Positions 1 to 6,981 of a stretch of DNA of 21,039 nt are shown one piece after another. Every line of letters begins with the position of its first letter. Position 1 is the stretch's first letter. Source of the stretch: a virus. The stretch covers positions 1-21,039 of the IMG/VR virus record IMGVR_UViG_3300033571_001790; one strand, 5' to 3'. The notes under the pieces were generated by a model. It was not told the DNA's origin. It was given only the letters and a program-made list of their open reading frames with translations, and ran no database searches. The position numbers and the translations under genes were made by a program.

Positions 1-113
1 ACAAGTTCCTTAATATCAGTCTTTAAGCTGTAATATTGAGCAACCAACATGATAGCAATACTAACTATTTGAATTACATCCTTAGTGCCAAACTTTATAC
101 TTTCTGCCTTCAT
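1..113 (-). CDS. Holin-like small membrane protein, partial (C-terminus outside window)
   Basis: An open frame starts with ATG at 113 and runs off the left edge after 37 codons. The ATG overlaps the amidase stop (ATGA), the usual sign of translational coupling. The visible N-terminus has a short charged stretch (KAESIKFGTKD), then one hydrophobic segment at about residues 13-26 (VIQIVSIAIMLVAQ), then a charged stretch beginning YYSLKTDIKEL. One transmembrane helix followed by a charged, probably coiled-coil tail next to an endolysin suggests a holin or other lysis membrane protein. This is inferred from position and topology. The C-terminal end cannot be seen. Confidence 0.6.
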   Translation of the reverse strand, partial: MKAESIKFGTKDVIQIVSIAIMLVAQYYSLKTDIKEL

Positions 114-823
114 AAACTTAACAATAAATCAATTAATTTAGGATGTGGGTACATATCTACTTTTCCATTCAAAACATTGGTATGATTCCATAAACCTGGA
201 TTCTTACTTACATAATTCGCATCGCAAAAGTCAAAAGCTGAAACACCCTTTTGTCTTATCATTTCTGGCAAACCTTTTCTAACGTCTATCCCATCCCTGT
301 TAGCAATATACAAAATTAGTTCTTTTAAGACTTGCAATTGCTTATCTGAATAGTTATGCCAAAACTTATGTCCTTTGAAAGGTGCTTTAAGTTCAATTAT
401 CTGGTCTTTGTGAGCTTCCACGTTTACATACGTTTTACCATCCTTAAGCTGACCAAAGTTGCAAACCTCAATCCCTACAGAATTTGAATGCATAGTGCCT
501 CTACCAGTTCCCAAATGCCATCCCCATCCGCCTGTGGGAAAAGCTTGAGCAATTACCCCATCGTGAAGGTTATCGTTGCCCTTTACACTCTGACCTCCCA
601 ACACAAACTCAGTAGCTATTTCTCCACGTGTATCTCTACCCCATTGTGAAATAGTATTAAATGGATTGTGCCATCCTGCGGTATGGTGTAAAAATAACCA
701 TTGCTTTTTAGTTGGTCCTGCAAAGTATTGACCCTTTGGCAAGTGTGAAATTTTAATATTCAAATCACTCACCGCTTTAGTCTCACTAAGGTCTGTGCTT
801 ATTTTACCTTTATTGAAAATCAT
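110..823 (-). CDS. N-acetylmuramoyl-L-alanine amidase (endolysin)
   Basis: A 237-residue protein of the Amidase_2/PGRP fold, which cuts the bond between muramic acid and the stem-peptide L-alanine of peptidoglycan. Visible motifs: FLHHTAG (about 44-50), with His46/47 as zinc ligand; GWHLGTGRG (101-109); SVGIEVCNFG (115-124); and GLWNHTNVLNGKVDMYPHP (210-228), with His214 and Asp223 as the remaining likely zinc ligands and Lys221 in the usual catalytic area. No signal peptide is seen, so export would depend on a holin, and a holin-like frame follows at once with an ATGA overlap. The start also overlaps the previous gene by four bases (ATGA). Its last position in the late block fits the lysis enzyme. 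Confidence 0.93.
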   Translation of the reverse strand: MIFNKGKISTDLSETKAVSDLNIKISHLPKGQYFAGPTKKQWLFLHHTAGWHNPFNTISQWGRDTRGEIATEFVLGGQSVKGNDNLHDGVIAQAFPTGGWGWHLGTGRGTMHSNSVGIEVCNFGQLKDGKTYVNVEAHKDQIIELKAPFKGHKFWHNYSDKQLQVLKELILYIANRDGIDVRKGLPEMIRQKGVSAFDFCDANYVSKNPGLWNHTNVLNGKVDMYPHPKLIDLLLSL

Positions 824-1041
824 GGCATTGGAGGTGTTGGTTTAGGCTCGTAATTTTCTAAAGGCAATTCTAACAAATAAGCATATTCAGTTTTTGAAAT
901 ATCAATTTCATCCTGCTCGCTTAGTATTAAAAACCAATTGTTATTTATATCCTGTACAAAGTGAAAAAATGTATCACTATCTATAAAAGTACCCTCTAAT
1001 TGTTGAGCTACTTCCTGTATTACTACTCTTCCTTGTATCAT
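820..1041 (-). CDS. Small hypothetical phage protein (73 aa)
   Basis: I do not recognise a family. The protein begins MIQGRVVIQEV, has an acidic middle and ends in a proline-rich tail (YEPKPTPPMP). It overlaps the fibre-like gene upstream and the amidase downstream by four bases each (ATGA-type), so it is translated as part of the same unit. No transmembrane segment or signal peptide is evident. Sitting between a putative adhesin and the endolysin, it could be a small tail-fibre accessory or lysis-related protein, but nothing in the sequence decides this. Confidence 0.75.
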   Translation of the reverse strand: MIQGRVVIQEVAQQLEGTFIDSDTFFHFVQDINNNWFLILSEQDEIDISKTEYAYLLELPLENYEPKPTPPMP

Positions 1042-1856
1042 ACGTTTCTGCTTAAAGTTGTTTGCATAGCTTGTACCGCAGTATTAAAATCAGTTAATTG
1101 AGATGAAGTTAAACCGTCTTTTGCAATATAACCAAATGCAATTTCTACAGAATCATAAGCATCTACAGTTGAAGAAATTACATTATTTCTTGCACCAAAA
1201 TAAAAATTACCATTTGGAACTCCTGCTGAAGTTAAACTAACTGTATTAACTGTTGATCCTTTTGTATGAAATGTATTTGTAGATGAAGTTCTTGACATTT
1301 GAAAAAACCCTTGCGAATTAGCTGTTGAAATTAATGTACTTGTAGTATTATTATGGAAATTTTCAATTGTTGATGAAGTTCCCCAAATAATAAGTAAAGT
1401 ATATTTTCCAGTATCTAAAACACCATGTTGCAATCCATTATTTCCACCCCTTGATGTTCTTGAATAAATCCCATAACTTCCCTCATTTTGGCCAAATGTT
1501 TGAGCATTTGGATTTAAAAAAGTATTTGCGTATGCAGAACCATTTGGAGTTGCTCCTGTGCTTGCATGAGTCCATCCAGTACTGAATGAAAGTCTAAACG
1601 CTCCATTGGTATCTTGTGGATCTTTAAGGTTATATTTGTGAGTGGTGCTTGTTCCTCCTACCATTGGATAGATAGCCTTCATCTTACTCCAAATATTATA
1701 AGACTTTAAATCCAATACTAATTGATTAACCGCACTTTTTTGTGTTGCATCTGTTATTCCTGTTGCAGTGAAAAAAGCAGCCGCATCGGCATCGGTAGCC
1801 GCACCACCAGATACTGCTCTAGGTTTGCTTGGTGAAAATCCAAAACCAAATAACAT
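1038..1856 (-). CDS. Tail fibre / receptor-binding-like protein, lectin-like fold
   Basis: The open frame can start at 1889 (283 aa) or at the in-frame ATG at 1856 (272 aa, MLFGFGFSPSKPRAV). I prefer 1856 because it lies two bases after the upstream stop (1859-1861), while 1889 would overlap that gene by 31 bases. The N-terminal part has a short helical stretch (DADAAAFFTATGITDATQK, then LVLDLKSYNIWSKMKAIYP). The rest is rich in Ser, Thr, Asn and Gly, with beta-strand character and segments such as KYNLKDPQDTNGAFRL and WTHASTGATPNG. I recall this pattern in putative concanavalin-like surface proteins of Bacteroidota phages. A role in host recognition is inferred from composition and location just before the lysis genes. 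Confidence 0.75.
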   Translation of the reverse strand: MLFGFGFSPSKPRAVSGGAATDADAAAFFTATGITDATQKSAVNQLVLDLKSYNIWSKMKAIYPMVGGTSTTHKYNLKDPQDTNGAFRLSFSTGWTHASTGATPNGSAYANTFLNPNAQTFGQNEGSYGIYSRTSRGGNNGLQHGVLDTGKYTLLIIWGTSSTIENFHNNTTSTLISTANSQGFFQMSRTSSTNTFHTKGSTVNTVSLTSAGVPNGNFYFGARNNVISSTVDAYDSVEIAFGYIAKDGLTSSQLTDFNTAVQAMQTTLSRNV

Positions 1857-1858
1857 AA

Positions 1859-2161
1859 TTACTGATTGAAAGTTACTACTCCAATACAATCACCGCTTGA
1901 CATTGTCAAAGCACTAAACCAACTACCCTGTGGAGCGGTTAATAAGCTACCTTGTTTCACTGTACGTCCGGATAAGTTTTGTCCGTACATTGCAGTAGTA
2001 CCCAAAGCTGAAATACTTGTTCCTGCAGCCGTAGTAATTGTTAATGTAGTAAACACCGCATCGGAATTAATCAATAATTGACTAAATTTTTTACCTGTGT
2101 GTGCCGTGGTAACCTCGCAAAAGTAAGTCCCACCATTTCCTGCTAATCTATCTAAGCTCAT
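1859..2161 (-). CDS. Hypothetical beta-rich structural protein (100 aa)
   Basis: A small protein rich in Thr, Ser, Gly and Ala with alternating hydrophobic residues (FTTLTITTAAGTSISALG, GSWFSALTMSSGDCIGVV), typical of a compact beta-sandwich. Two cysteines are present (in FCEVT and GDCIG). There is no signal peptide. The preceding gene stops at 2168-2170, leaving six bases before the ATG, and the next gene starts two bases after its stop. In phages such small beta proteins next to fibres can be decoration or fibre-accessory proteins. This assignment is only suggestive. Confidence 0.75.
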   Translation of the reverse strand: MSLDRLAGNGGTYFCEVTTAHTGKKFSQLLINSDAVFTTLTITTAAGTSISALGTTAMYGQNLSGRTVKQGSLLTAPQGSWFSALTMSSGDCIGVVTFNQ

Positions 2162-2167
2162 TTTTAT

Positions 2168-2338
2168 TTATTTTTTAAGTTTATATCCGTATCTAATTAT
2201 TCCCTCTGGATTGTTTAAATCCGTAGCGTAAAATTCCTTAGTCTCTAATTCTCCATTTATATAATAGTAAATATTATACTTTGGGTATTCAACCCCTTCA
2301 ATATTTACAGGCTCGTATTTTATCTGATATTCGTACAT
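2168..2338 (-). CDS. Small hypothetical protein (56 aa)
   Basis: An ATG at 2338 follows the stop of the Mtd-type fibre gene (2340-2342) after one base. The frame stays open for 56 codons to a TAA at 2168-2170, filling an otherwise empty gap. The product is acidic and aromatic (begins MYEYQIKYEPVN; middle YNIYYYINGELETKEF; ends IIRYGYKLKK). It reads like a short beta protein with many tyrosines. I do not recognise a family. The tight spacing on both sides and the lack of any other use of this interval support a real gene. Confidence 0.65.
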   Translation of the reverse strand: MYEYQIKYEPVNIEGVEYPKYNIYYYINGELETKEFYATDLNNPEGIIRYGYKLKK

Positions 2339-2339
2339 A

Positions 2340-3440
2340 TTACTCAATATAAATAGTTATAACACACCTTGTATTTAAAGGATTTGTAGCCCATGCCGGA
2401 GTTACTAATTTACCATGTATATAATCCCCTGCGCTAACTGAAATATTTGTGTCATAATTTAAGTTACTAAAAGCCGAAGTAAATACTACATTATTATCAA
2501 TTGCATAGTCTGTAGTATTGTTTATTCTTAATGAAAACTGTGATGTTTCACTTGTTCCTGTGGTATTATTTACAAAGGTAGCTGATACCTTTTTTATTTT
2601 TCCTGACTTAACAACATGTGAAGCCGGGAAATTTAACGCTCCCGTTGTCAAAGGTGCAGCGTTAAAATTAGATCCGAATGAATAAGTAGATGAATCAACC
2701 AAGTTAGTCCCTGCAAATCCTGAAAATAAAGTGTAACCTAACATCTGTTTATTCTCATAACGAGTGTTACCACTTGACCATACAATAGTATCATTGTCAA
2801 TTGGATTTGGCGCATAGACATCGTGAAGCTCCGTTAATTCGTATCCGTTGCTAATCTTAACGAATATCTTACCATTATTTGCGTTTACATACTCTACATA
2901 CCCTAAAGAAACTGTATGATTTGGAGCAGTTGGTTTTACATTTGTTATCCCTCCAGCAACTGTTGCACTCAAGTATAAAGGATCCCCATCCGTCCAAGTT
3001 TCACCTTGCAAGCTTCCTGTGGTGTTAATGTTATTTATTTGACCATATAACATTATGTAACCTTCCTGATTGTTTGCAATATCTTCGCTAACTATACCTA
3101 AAGTATCAACACTTGAAGGATCATTGTTTGCCTGTGCTAAATTAACTTGCAATCTTTGACCTTGGGCAGTTGTAACCTTAACAACCTTATATTGTGTACG
3201 TAGTAAATTAGACCCTGTTCCATTTACAACCAAAGCAGTTAATTGAGTGTCTATTGGTTGATAGTTTAAATTACTCCATGTATCAACTCCATTTCCTATT
3301 TTAAAACGTGGCTGGTCTGTTTGAGTATATAAGTCATCCGTACTTACTGCAACCTCGCTATTTAACAAAACAGGATTGTTAGATGTCCAATTTGCCTTTG
3401 TGTCTCTTCTTAGTTGTATTGTACCTGTTAATATACTCAT
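2340..3440 (-). CDS. Tail fibre protein with major tropism determinant (Mtd)-type N-terminus
   Basis: A 366-residue protein. The N-terminal ~60 residues (IQLRRDTKANWTSNNPVLLN, then SEVAVSTDD, then RFKIGNGVDTWSNLNY) match the pattern of the Mtd N-terminal domain, a small beta fold that joins receptor-binding fibres to the tail. The middle (about 70-200: TTAQGQRLQVNLAQANND, GIVSEDIANNQEGYIMLYG, GDPLYLS) resembles a fibre module with a beta-strand repeat. The C-terminal ~125 residues form another Ser/Thr/Asn-rich beta domain, probably the receptor-binding head. The start overlaps the upstream gene by four bases. No C-type-lectin variable region or reverse transcriptase is visible, so retroelement-driven variation is not supported here. 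Confidence 0.82.
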   Translation of the reverse strand: MSILTGTIQLRRDTKANWTSNNPVLLNSEVAVSTDDLYTQTDQPRFKIGNGVDTWSNLNYQPIDTQLTALVVNGTGSNLLRTQYKVVKVTTAQGQRLQVNLAQANNDPSSVDTLGIVSEDIANNQEGYIMLYGQINNINTTGSLQGETWTDGDPLYLSATVAGGITNVKPTAPNHTVSLGYVEYVNANNGKIFVKISNGYELTELHDVYAPNPIDNDTIVWSSGNTRYENKQMLGYTLFSGFAGTNLVDSSTYSFGSNFNAAPLTTGALNFPASHVVKSGKIKKVSATFVNNTTGTSETSQFSLRINNTTDYAIDNNVVFTSAFSNLNYDTNISVSAGDYIHGKLVTPAWATNPLNTRCVITIYIE

Positions 3441-4063
3441 GATGCTACTATACTATTTGAATAAGTTGTATTTGCTAAACCTCCATCTATTCCGCTAAAC
3501 TGCAAAACCGCATACGTTCCCCCACATGCAACTGTTGTAATTGTTGCACCAGTTGAGCTATCCGTAATTGTCACCACTCCACTGCTTGCTGTAGCAGGTG
3601 GTGTGTATGTATCGTAATTAAATCCTAATTGTGGTATGGAACATCTATCCTGATCGAAAAATTGATTGAATGTCAAAACAAACCTCCATCCGGCAATTTC
3701 ATCGTCACCAAATGAATATCTAACAGGATCAAAGTTTACATTCTGTTGTACCCTCATATTTGGGAAATAAGCACCGGATAAAAAGTGAGCCACAACGTCA
3801 AGTGCAACCCTTTGCATATCTGAGTAAACCTCTGCCCAATTAGTAAACCCTTTTGTTAACCTATCAACTAAATATATTTCAATATTTGTTTGTTGGATGT
3901 CATCAACTATGTTAGCCGGATTAACATCTACATACATCAAAGGATAGTTAGTCACTCCGCTTGTTGCCAAATCGTAAACCTCACCACTTCCAAAATTGTT
4001 AATTTGGTAGTGAGCATCCGCAAAGTCACTAAGGTTTTTTATTATTTGGTTTATCGTTGTCAT
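3437..4063 (-). CDS. Putative tail completion / tail terminator-like structural protein
   Basis: A 208-residue protein. The N-terminal ~150 residues have the alternating helix and strand pattern of phage neck or tail-terminator proteins: an initial helix (INQIIKNLSDFADAHYQINN), a strand with YPLMYVDV, a strand IEIYLVDRL, a long helix (WAEVYSDMQRVALDVVAHFL) and a final strand GWRFVLTFNQ. The C-terminal ~55 residues are an added Ig-like beta stretch (GVVTITDSSTGATITTV). It follows the portal and connector genes, as expected of a neck protein. I infer the role from this layout. No catalytic motif is seen. Confidence 0.65.
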   Translation of the reverse strand: MTTINQIIKNLSDFADAHYQINNFGSGEVYDLATSGVTNYPLMYVDVNPANIVDDIQQTNIEIYLVDRLTKGFTNWAEVYSDMQRVALDVVAHFLSGAYFPNMRVQQNVNFDPVRYSFGDDEIAGWRFVLTFNQFFDQDRCSIPQLGFNYDTYTPPATASSGVVTITDSSTGATITTVACGGTYAVLQFSGIDGGLANTTYSNSIVAS

Positions 4064-4148
4064 TTACTTTTTTTAGGTACTCTTTTAACTTTTTTATCTT
4101 ATCAAAATTGTGACTACCTTTTTTAACTCCTCGTTTTATATCGCTCAT
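4029..4148 (-). CDS. Tiny lysine-rich protein (39 aa), putative
   Basis: An ATG-started frame of 39 codons spans the 59-base space between the connector gene (stop at 4123-4125) and the tail-completion gene (start 4063), overlapping them by 26 and 35 bases. The product begins MSDIKRGVKKGSHNFDKIKK and ends KPNNKKP. It is strongly basic and probably one helix plus a tail. No family is recognised. The reason to call it is that gaps in this block are otherwise only a few bases wide. The alternative is a non-coding spacer with a chance frame. Confidence 0.4.
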   Translation of the reverse strand: MSDIKRGVKKGSHNFDKIKKLKEYLKKVNDNDKPNNKKP

Positions 4149-4707
4149 TGTTTCGTTGATTCATGAATTGACTATCACGTCTGTAAAGTCTATTGTCATC
4201 CTCTAAATATATACTACTTGAAAAACTATCTAAGTTCGGGAATATAGTATCTATTTTGTCTCCAGGATTCGTGTATAAAGGATAACTAATCTCATACTCT
4301 AACAAATAATTAATTAAACGTCTTGTATGATATTGTGCTTTGTGCTTTACAAACTCCATTAAACGATCTAAGTCATTCGCTCCTATCGTGCTTGAATTAT
4401 CACTATTCTTAGTTACTATATTCTTATTTGTAAACTTAAATGTAAGGAATGGTGCAGCTTCGTAAATAACCCACCACTTTAAAGCAGGAATAATATAAGT
4501 ATCTAACAAAGTAGTATTCAAAGCTGTAAGCGTGTTTGTGTCTATTTGCGTAACCAACTCATCATAGAGTCCGCTTCCAATATACTCACGTATGTGGATT
4601 TCTTGAGCTTCTTTAATCGAAACAAGTAAGTACTTTTCATCCACGTTCTCATCAATAAACGTAAACTCTTTAATATATGTCGCATTGATAAAATAAATAT
4701 CTGCCAT
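4123..4707 (-). CDS. Putative head-tail connector (adaptor) protein
   Basis: A 194-residue, mostly helical protein directly after the portal gene, three bases downstream of its stop. Visible elements: an early acidic strand (EFTFIDENVDEKYL), a helix with IKEAQEIHIREYIGSGLYDE, a loop with TLTALNTTLLDTYIIPALKW, then FLTFKFTNK and a helical stretch around LMEFVKHKAQYHTRRLINYL. The 'I-KEAQ..I....G..LY..L' pattern is typical of the gp6/gp15-like adaptors that sit under the portal. Position and fold pattern agree, but the exact family is inferred. The C-terminus is basic (RRDSQFMNQRNNERYKTRS). Confidence 0.68.
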   Translation of the reverse strand: MADIYFINATYIKEFTFIDENVDEKYLLVSIKEAQEIHIREYIGSGLYDELVTQIDTNTLTALNTTLLDTYIIPALKWWVIYEAAPFLTFKFTNKNIVTKNSDNSSTIGANDLDRLMEFVKHKAQYHTRRLINYLLEYEISYPLYTNPGDKIDTIFPNLDSFSSSIYLEDDNRLYRRDSQFMNQRNNERYKTRS

Positions 4708-4710
4708 TTT

Positions 4711-6504
4711 CTATGCTTTTTTTCTTACCACCCTTTGTATAAAAATGTGCCTGCAATAGTCACGTGTTATGTCTGTACCTTTTTGTCTCCAATAACCTCC
4801 TCTGTGTTCCCACACATCCCATCCAACCTCTGCGCTAATTAAATTAATATCCTCACGTGAATAAAGCAAATTAGCTTTTACAAGTTCATCGCAAAAAGGT
4901 CTACTTGTTTTAAGTAATATCGGACCAGAAACGCTAGGGTTTAAACCATAGGAATACATTACCTCTACTTTACTAACAGGCTTTTCTTCCAATATTGTTT
5001 GAGCCTTTTCAGTTAATAGTCTTTCGTCTTTTTTAACCTCAATCGCTCCATCTTCAATCATTTTCTCGATAGCCTTATCAACTGCTTCAACTTCCATCTT
5101 TAAGGCTTTGGCTATCTCTTTACTTTCAAGTGTGGGACTTTCTTTTAAAATCTCAAGAATTTGTTTCCATTTCTTCTTATAATCATCAGCAAACAAATCA
5201 TTAACAAATTCATAAGTTTCAGAAGATTTACCATATTTTTTGAATACGTCTAAGGCTTTTAACTCACTTTCATTTATCTTAAATTCCTGAACATTAAACT
5301 CCTGCATGGCTTGTTCCTGCTCAATTGGAGGATAGCCTGCCATTGCCCTAAGTTCATTTTTAGTCAAAATTTGAACAAGTGTATTTTCAGTCAATTGATT
5401 TGAGATAGGCTCAACCTCAACTAACTTTATTTTAACCGGACTTCTTTTGTACTCGAATAACTTATTAAAGAATTTTTCAATTTCTAATTGATGCGGACGT
5501 ACATACGTGTTTTTGAATAACTCAAAAGCTTCAATTAATTCATTCCTCCCTCCCAATTGCCCTGCAGTCTTTACACCCATTAACATGGGATTAACTACTT
5601 TGTGACCAATAAAAAGTTCTTCCTGTACGGTCTTATTAAGGATGTCAAATTGCTTATCAAAGTCAGTAGCTTGTAACCTATCAACTGTCGGAGCATTCTC
5701 CTTAGTTTGATTAAACATTACTAACAAACTATTTGCTGAATCCGTGCCTGTATATTGGTTTTGTAGCTTGTCGAATATATCTTGTTTTTCTTCCTCTGTA
5801 GGACGTCCGTTGTTAAAACTAACAATAGTTCCTGCATTGAAATTAGACTTTATTCCATTAAGCCAAAAGTTAGAAATTTCATATTCCATTTCAGCGTAAG
5901 GAATAGAAGATACATACTCAGGCAGAGCATAATACTTAATACCTGGTCTGTACATTTTAAGACACATCAATTGCCTGCCTGTTGGATTCTCAGCATCAAA
6001 CTCAGGTATATATTCAAGTTCAGTTTTTTCAGCACTTTGAGTAGTTTGTGACCAGTCATTTGAATACCAATAACCTTCTCCACTTTTATCTAATCTAATA
6101 CTTGTATAGTCAATATTATAATACTCAAAATCAGTTCCTGCCTTATTCCAAATAATTTCTACATAAAAAGCACCAAAAATAAGTCTATCTACAATAGATT
6201 TATAAATAATATCACTTACTGTTTCACCATACTTGTTAGCTTGCTTAAGATAGTCTAAACGTATTGATTTGCTTGTAGTAGTTGTTCCCTCGTCCTTAAT
6301 TGTAACACCATTACCTGCAATGTAAAAAGCTTTAGAGGTTATTATAGCATTGTGCTTAGATGAACGATTAAAAAGCTTTAAAAGGTAATCAGGATAGCGA
6401 TTTTTAAACTCTTTGTCATCCGCACCGTAAATAATCCAATCCTTGTTTTTTTCTTCTTTAAAAACAGGCACTTTTGAAGCATTAAGCTTCAATACCATTA
6501 ACAT
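4711..6504 (-). CDS. Portal protein with winged-helix-like and Cys/His C-terminal extensions
   Basis: The portal is the dodecameric ring at the capsid vertex through which DNA enters and leaves. The open frame can start at 6525 (604 aa) or at ATG 6504 (597 aa). I prefer 6504 because it follows the upstream stop by four bases and has AGGAG nine bases before it. Residues below use the long form. The portal core covers about 25-400: DWIIYGAD, NRSSKHNAIITSKAFYIAG, ESIVDRLIFGAFYVEIIW-like helix, FNNGRPTEEEKQDI, and HKVVNPMLMGVKTAGQLGG (308-326), which is characteristic of the family. Residues ~450-505 look like a winged helix (WKQILEILKESPTLESKEIA). The last ~65 carry TSRPFC (540-545), HRGGYW (574-579) and YCRHIF (590-595), a MuF-like Cys/His tail. 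The portal lies after the capsid, which is unusual. Confidence 0.88.
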   Translation of the reverse strand: MLMVLKLNASKVPVFKEEKNKDWIIYGADDKEFKNRYPDYLLKLFNRSSKHNAIITSKAFYIAGNGVTIKDEGTTTTSKSIRLDYLKQANKYGETVSDIIYKSIVDRLIFGAFYVEIIWNKAGTDFEYYNIDYTSIRLDKSGEGYWYSNDWSQTTQSAEKTELEYIPEFDAENPTGRQLMCLKMYRPGIKYYALPEYVSSIPYAEMEYEISNFWLNGIKSNFNAGTIVSFNNGRPTEEEKQDIFDKLQNQYTGTDSANSLLVMFNQTKENAPTVDRLQATDFDKQFDILNKTVQEELFIGHKVVNPMLMGVKTAGQLGGRNELIEAFELFKNTYVRPHQLEIEKFFNKLFEYKRSPVKIKLVEVEPISNQLTENTLVQILTKNELRAMAGYPPIEQEQAMQEFNVQEFKINESELKALDVFKKYGKSSETYEFVNDLFADDYKKKWKQILEILKESPTLESKEIAKALKMEVEAVDKAIEKMIEDGAIEVKKDERLLTEKAQTILEEKPVSKVEVMYSYGLNPSVSGPILLKTSRPFCDELVKANLLYSREDINLISAEVGWDVWEHRGGYWRQKGTDITRDYCRHIFIQRVVRKKA

Positions 6505-6508
6505 ATTA

Positions 6509-6895
6509 CTAAGCTCCTGCGCCATACGTTTTTATAGTTTGTGTTTTTACGTATTGTTTTTTCGTGATTGTAGGTGTTCCTTTAACATACAACATTCCCA
6601 CTTCCAATGGTACTTTATTGTCTGAAAGTGAAGGATTCAAATTAGAATTGCTTAATTGTTCAAACACTCTGTAATCCCATTCACCCTCTTCGGTTAAATT
6701 TACCGTTGTACCTTCCGTAATGTTAAATTGATTAAACCTATCAGGGAAACCACTTACATCAGTAAGTATAATATACACTGGATTCCTCTCAACCTTGTTT
6801 GTAAACTCAAATAAAAAATAAGGATTCGTTAAGGTTTGTTTTTCCTTTAAAGTCACTACAAACTTATTGCTTTGTCCTTTATTAATTACTTGCAT
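6509..6895 (-). CDS. Hypothetical small structural protein (128 aa)
   Basis: A beta-rich protein (KFVVTLKEKQTLTNPYFLFEF, then PVYIILTDVSG, then EGEWDYRVFEQ and VPLEVGMLYVKG). I have the impression of a family found beside portal or tail genes of Bacteroidota phages, but know no function. It is the first gene of a transcription unit: an intrinsic terminator lies just upstream (6936-6958), and a CCAA-N10-TTAGTACTT element ends six bases before its ATG. It overlaps the longest possible portal frame by 17 bases. A minor head or neck component is a reasonable guess. Confidence 0.78.
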   Translation of the reverse strand: MQVINKGQSNKFVVTLKEKQTLTNPYFLFEFTNKVERNPVYIILTDVSGFPDRFNQFNITEGTTVNLTEEGEWDYRVFEQLSNSNLNPSLSDNKVPLEVGMLYVKGTPTITKKQYVKTQTIKTYGAGA

Positions 6896-6901
6896 ATTAA
6901 T

Positions 6902-6924
6902 AAGTACTAAATTTTTGAATTTGG
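6902..6924 (-). promoter_or_regulatory. Promoter-like repeat element A (CCAA-N10-TTAGTACTT)
   Basis: On the minus strand CCAA (6924-6921), ten bases, then TTAGTACTT (6910-6902), ending six bases before the ATG at 6895. Element B (18628-18650) has the same arrangement at the same distance from its ATG, with about 28 of 32 bases identical from the start codon through CCAA. The element sits just downstream of a terminator, where a promoter is expected. It does not match the usual Bacteroidota promoter (TAnnTTTG), so a phage-specific factor or an operator or leader role is possible. Confidence 0.55.
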
Positions 6925-6935
6925 CTATATTAAAT

Positions 6936-6958
6936 AAAAAAGGGGCTAAAAAGCCCCC
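6936..6958 (-). terminator. Intrinsic terminator after the tail tube gene
   Basis: Read on the minus strand, GGGGCT (6957-6952, preceded by another G), loop TTTT, AGCCCC (6947-6942), then six T (6941-6936). This is a perfect six-base-pair, GC-rich stem followed by a T-run, a strong rho-independent terminator. It separates the capsid/tail-tube unit from the portal unit. Confidence 0.88.
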
Positions 6959-6981
6959 TTTCTAAACATGACAAACAGAAA

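Noticed and set aside
1537-1583. Another AGTACT copy inside the fibre-like gene (near 1570)
   Set aside because: It has no CCAA at the fixed ten-base distance and lies in the middle of a coding frame, so it is not counted with elements A, B and C.
1857-1889. Longer start for the fibre-like gene (1889 instead of 1856)
   Set aside because: It would overlap the upstream gene by 31 bases, while the ATG at 1856 follows its stop by two bases; the 11 added residues show no recognisable feature. Not excluded.
2340-3440. Diversity-generating retroelement around the Mtd-type fibre
   Set aside because: No reverse transcriptase, no template/variable repeat pair and no C-type-lectin C-terminus is visible in the window.
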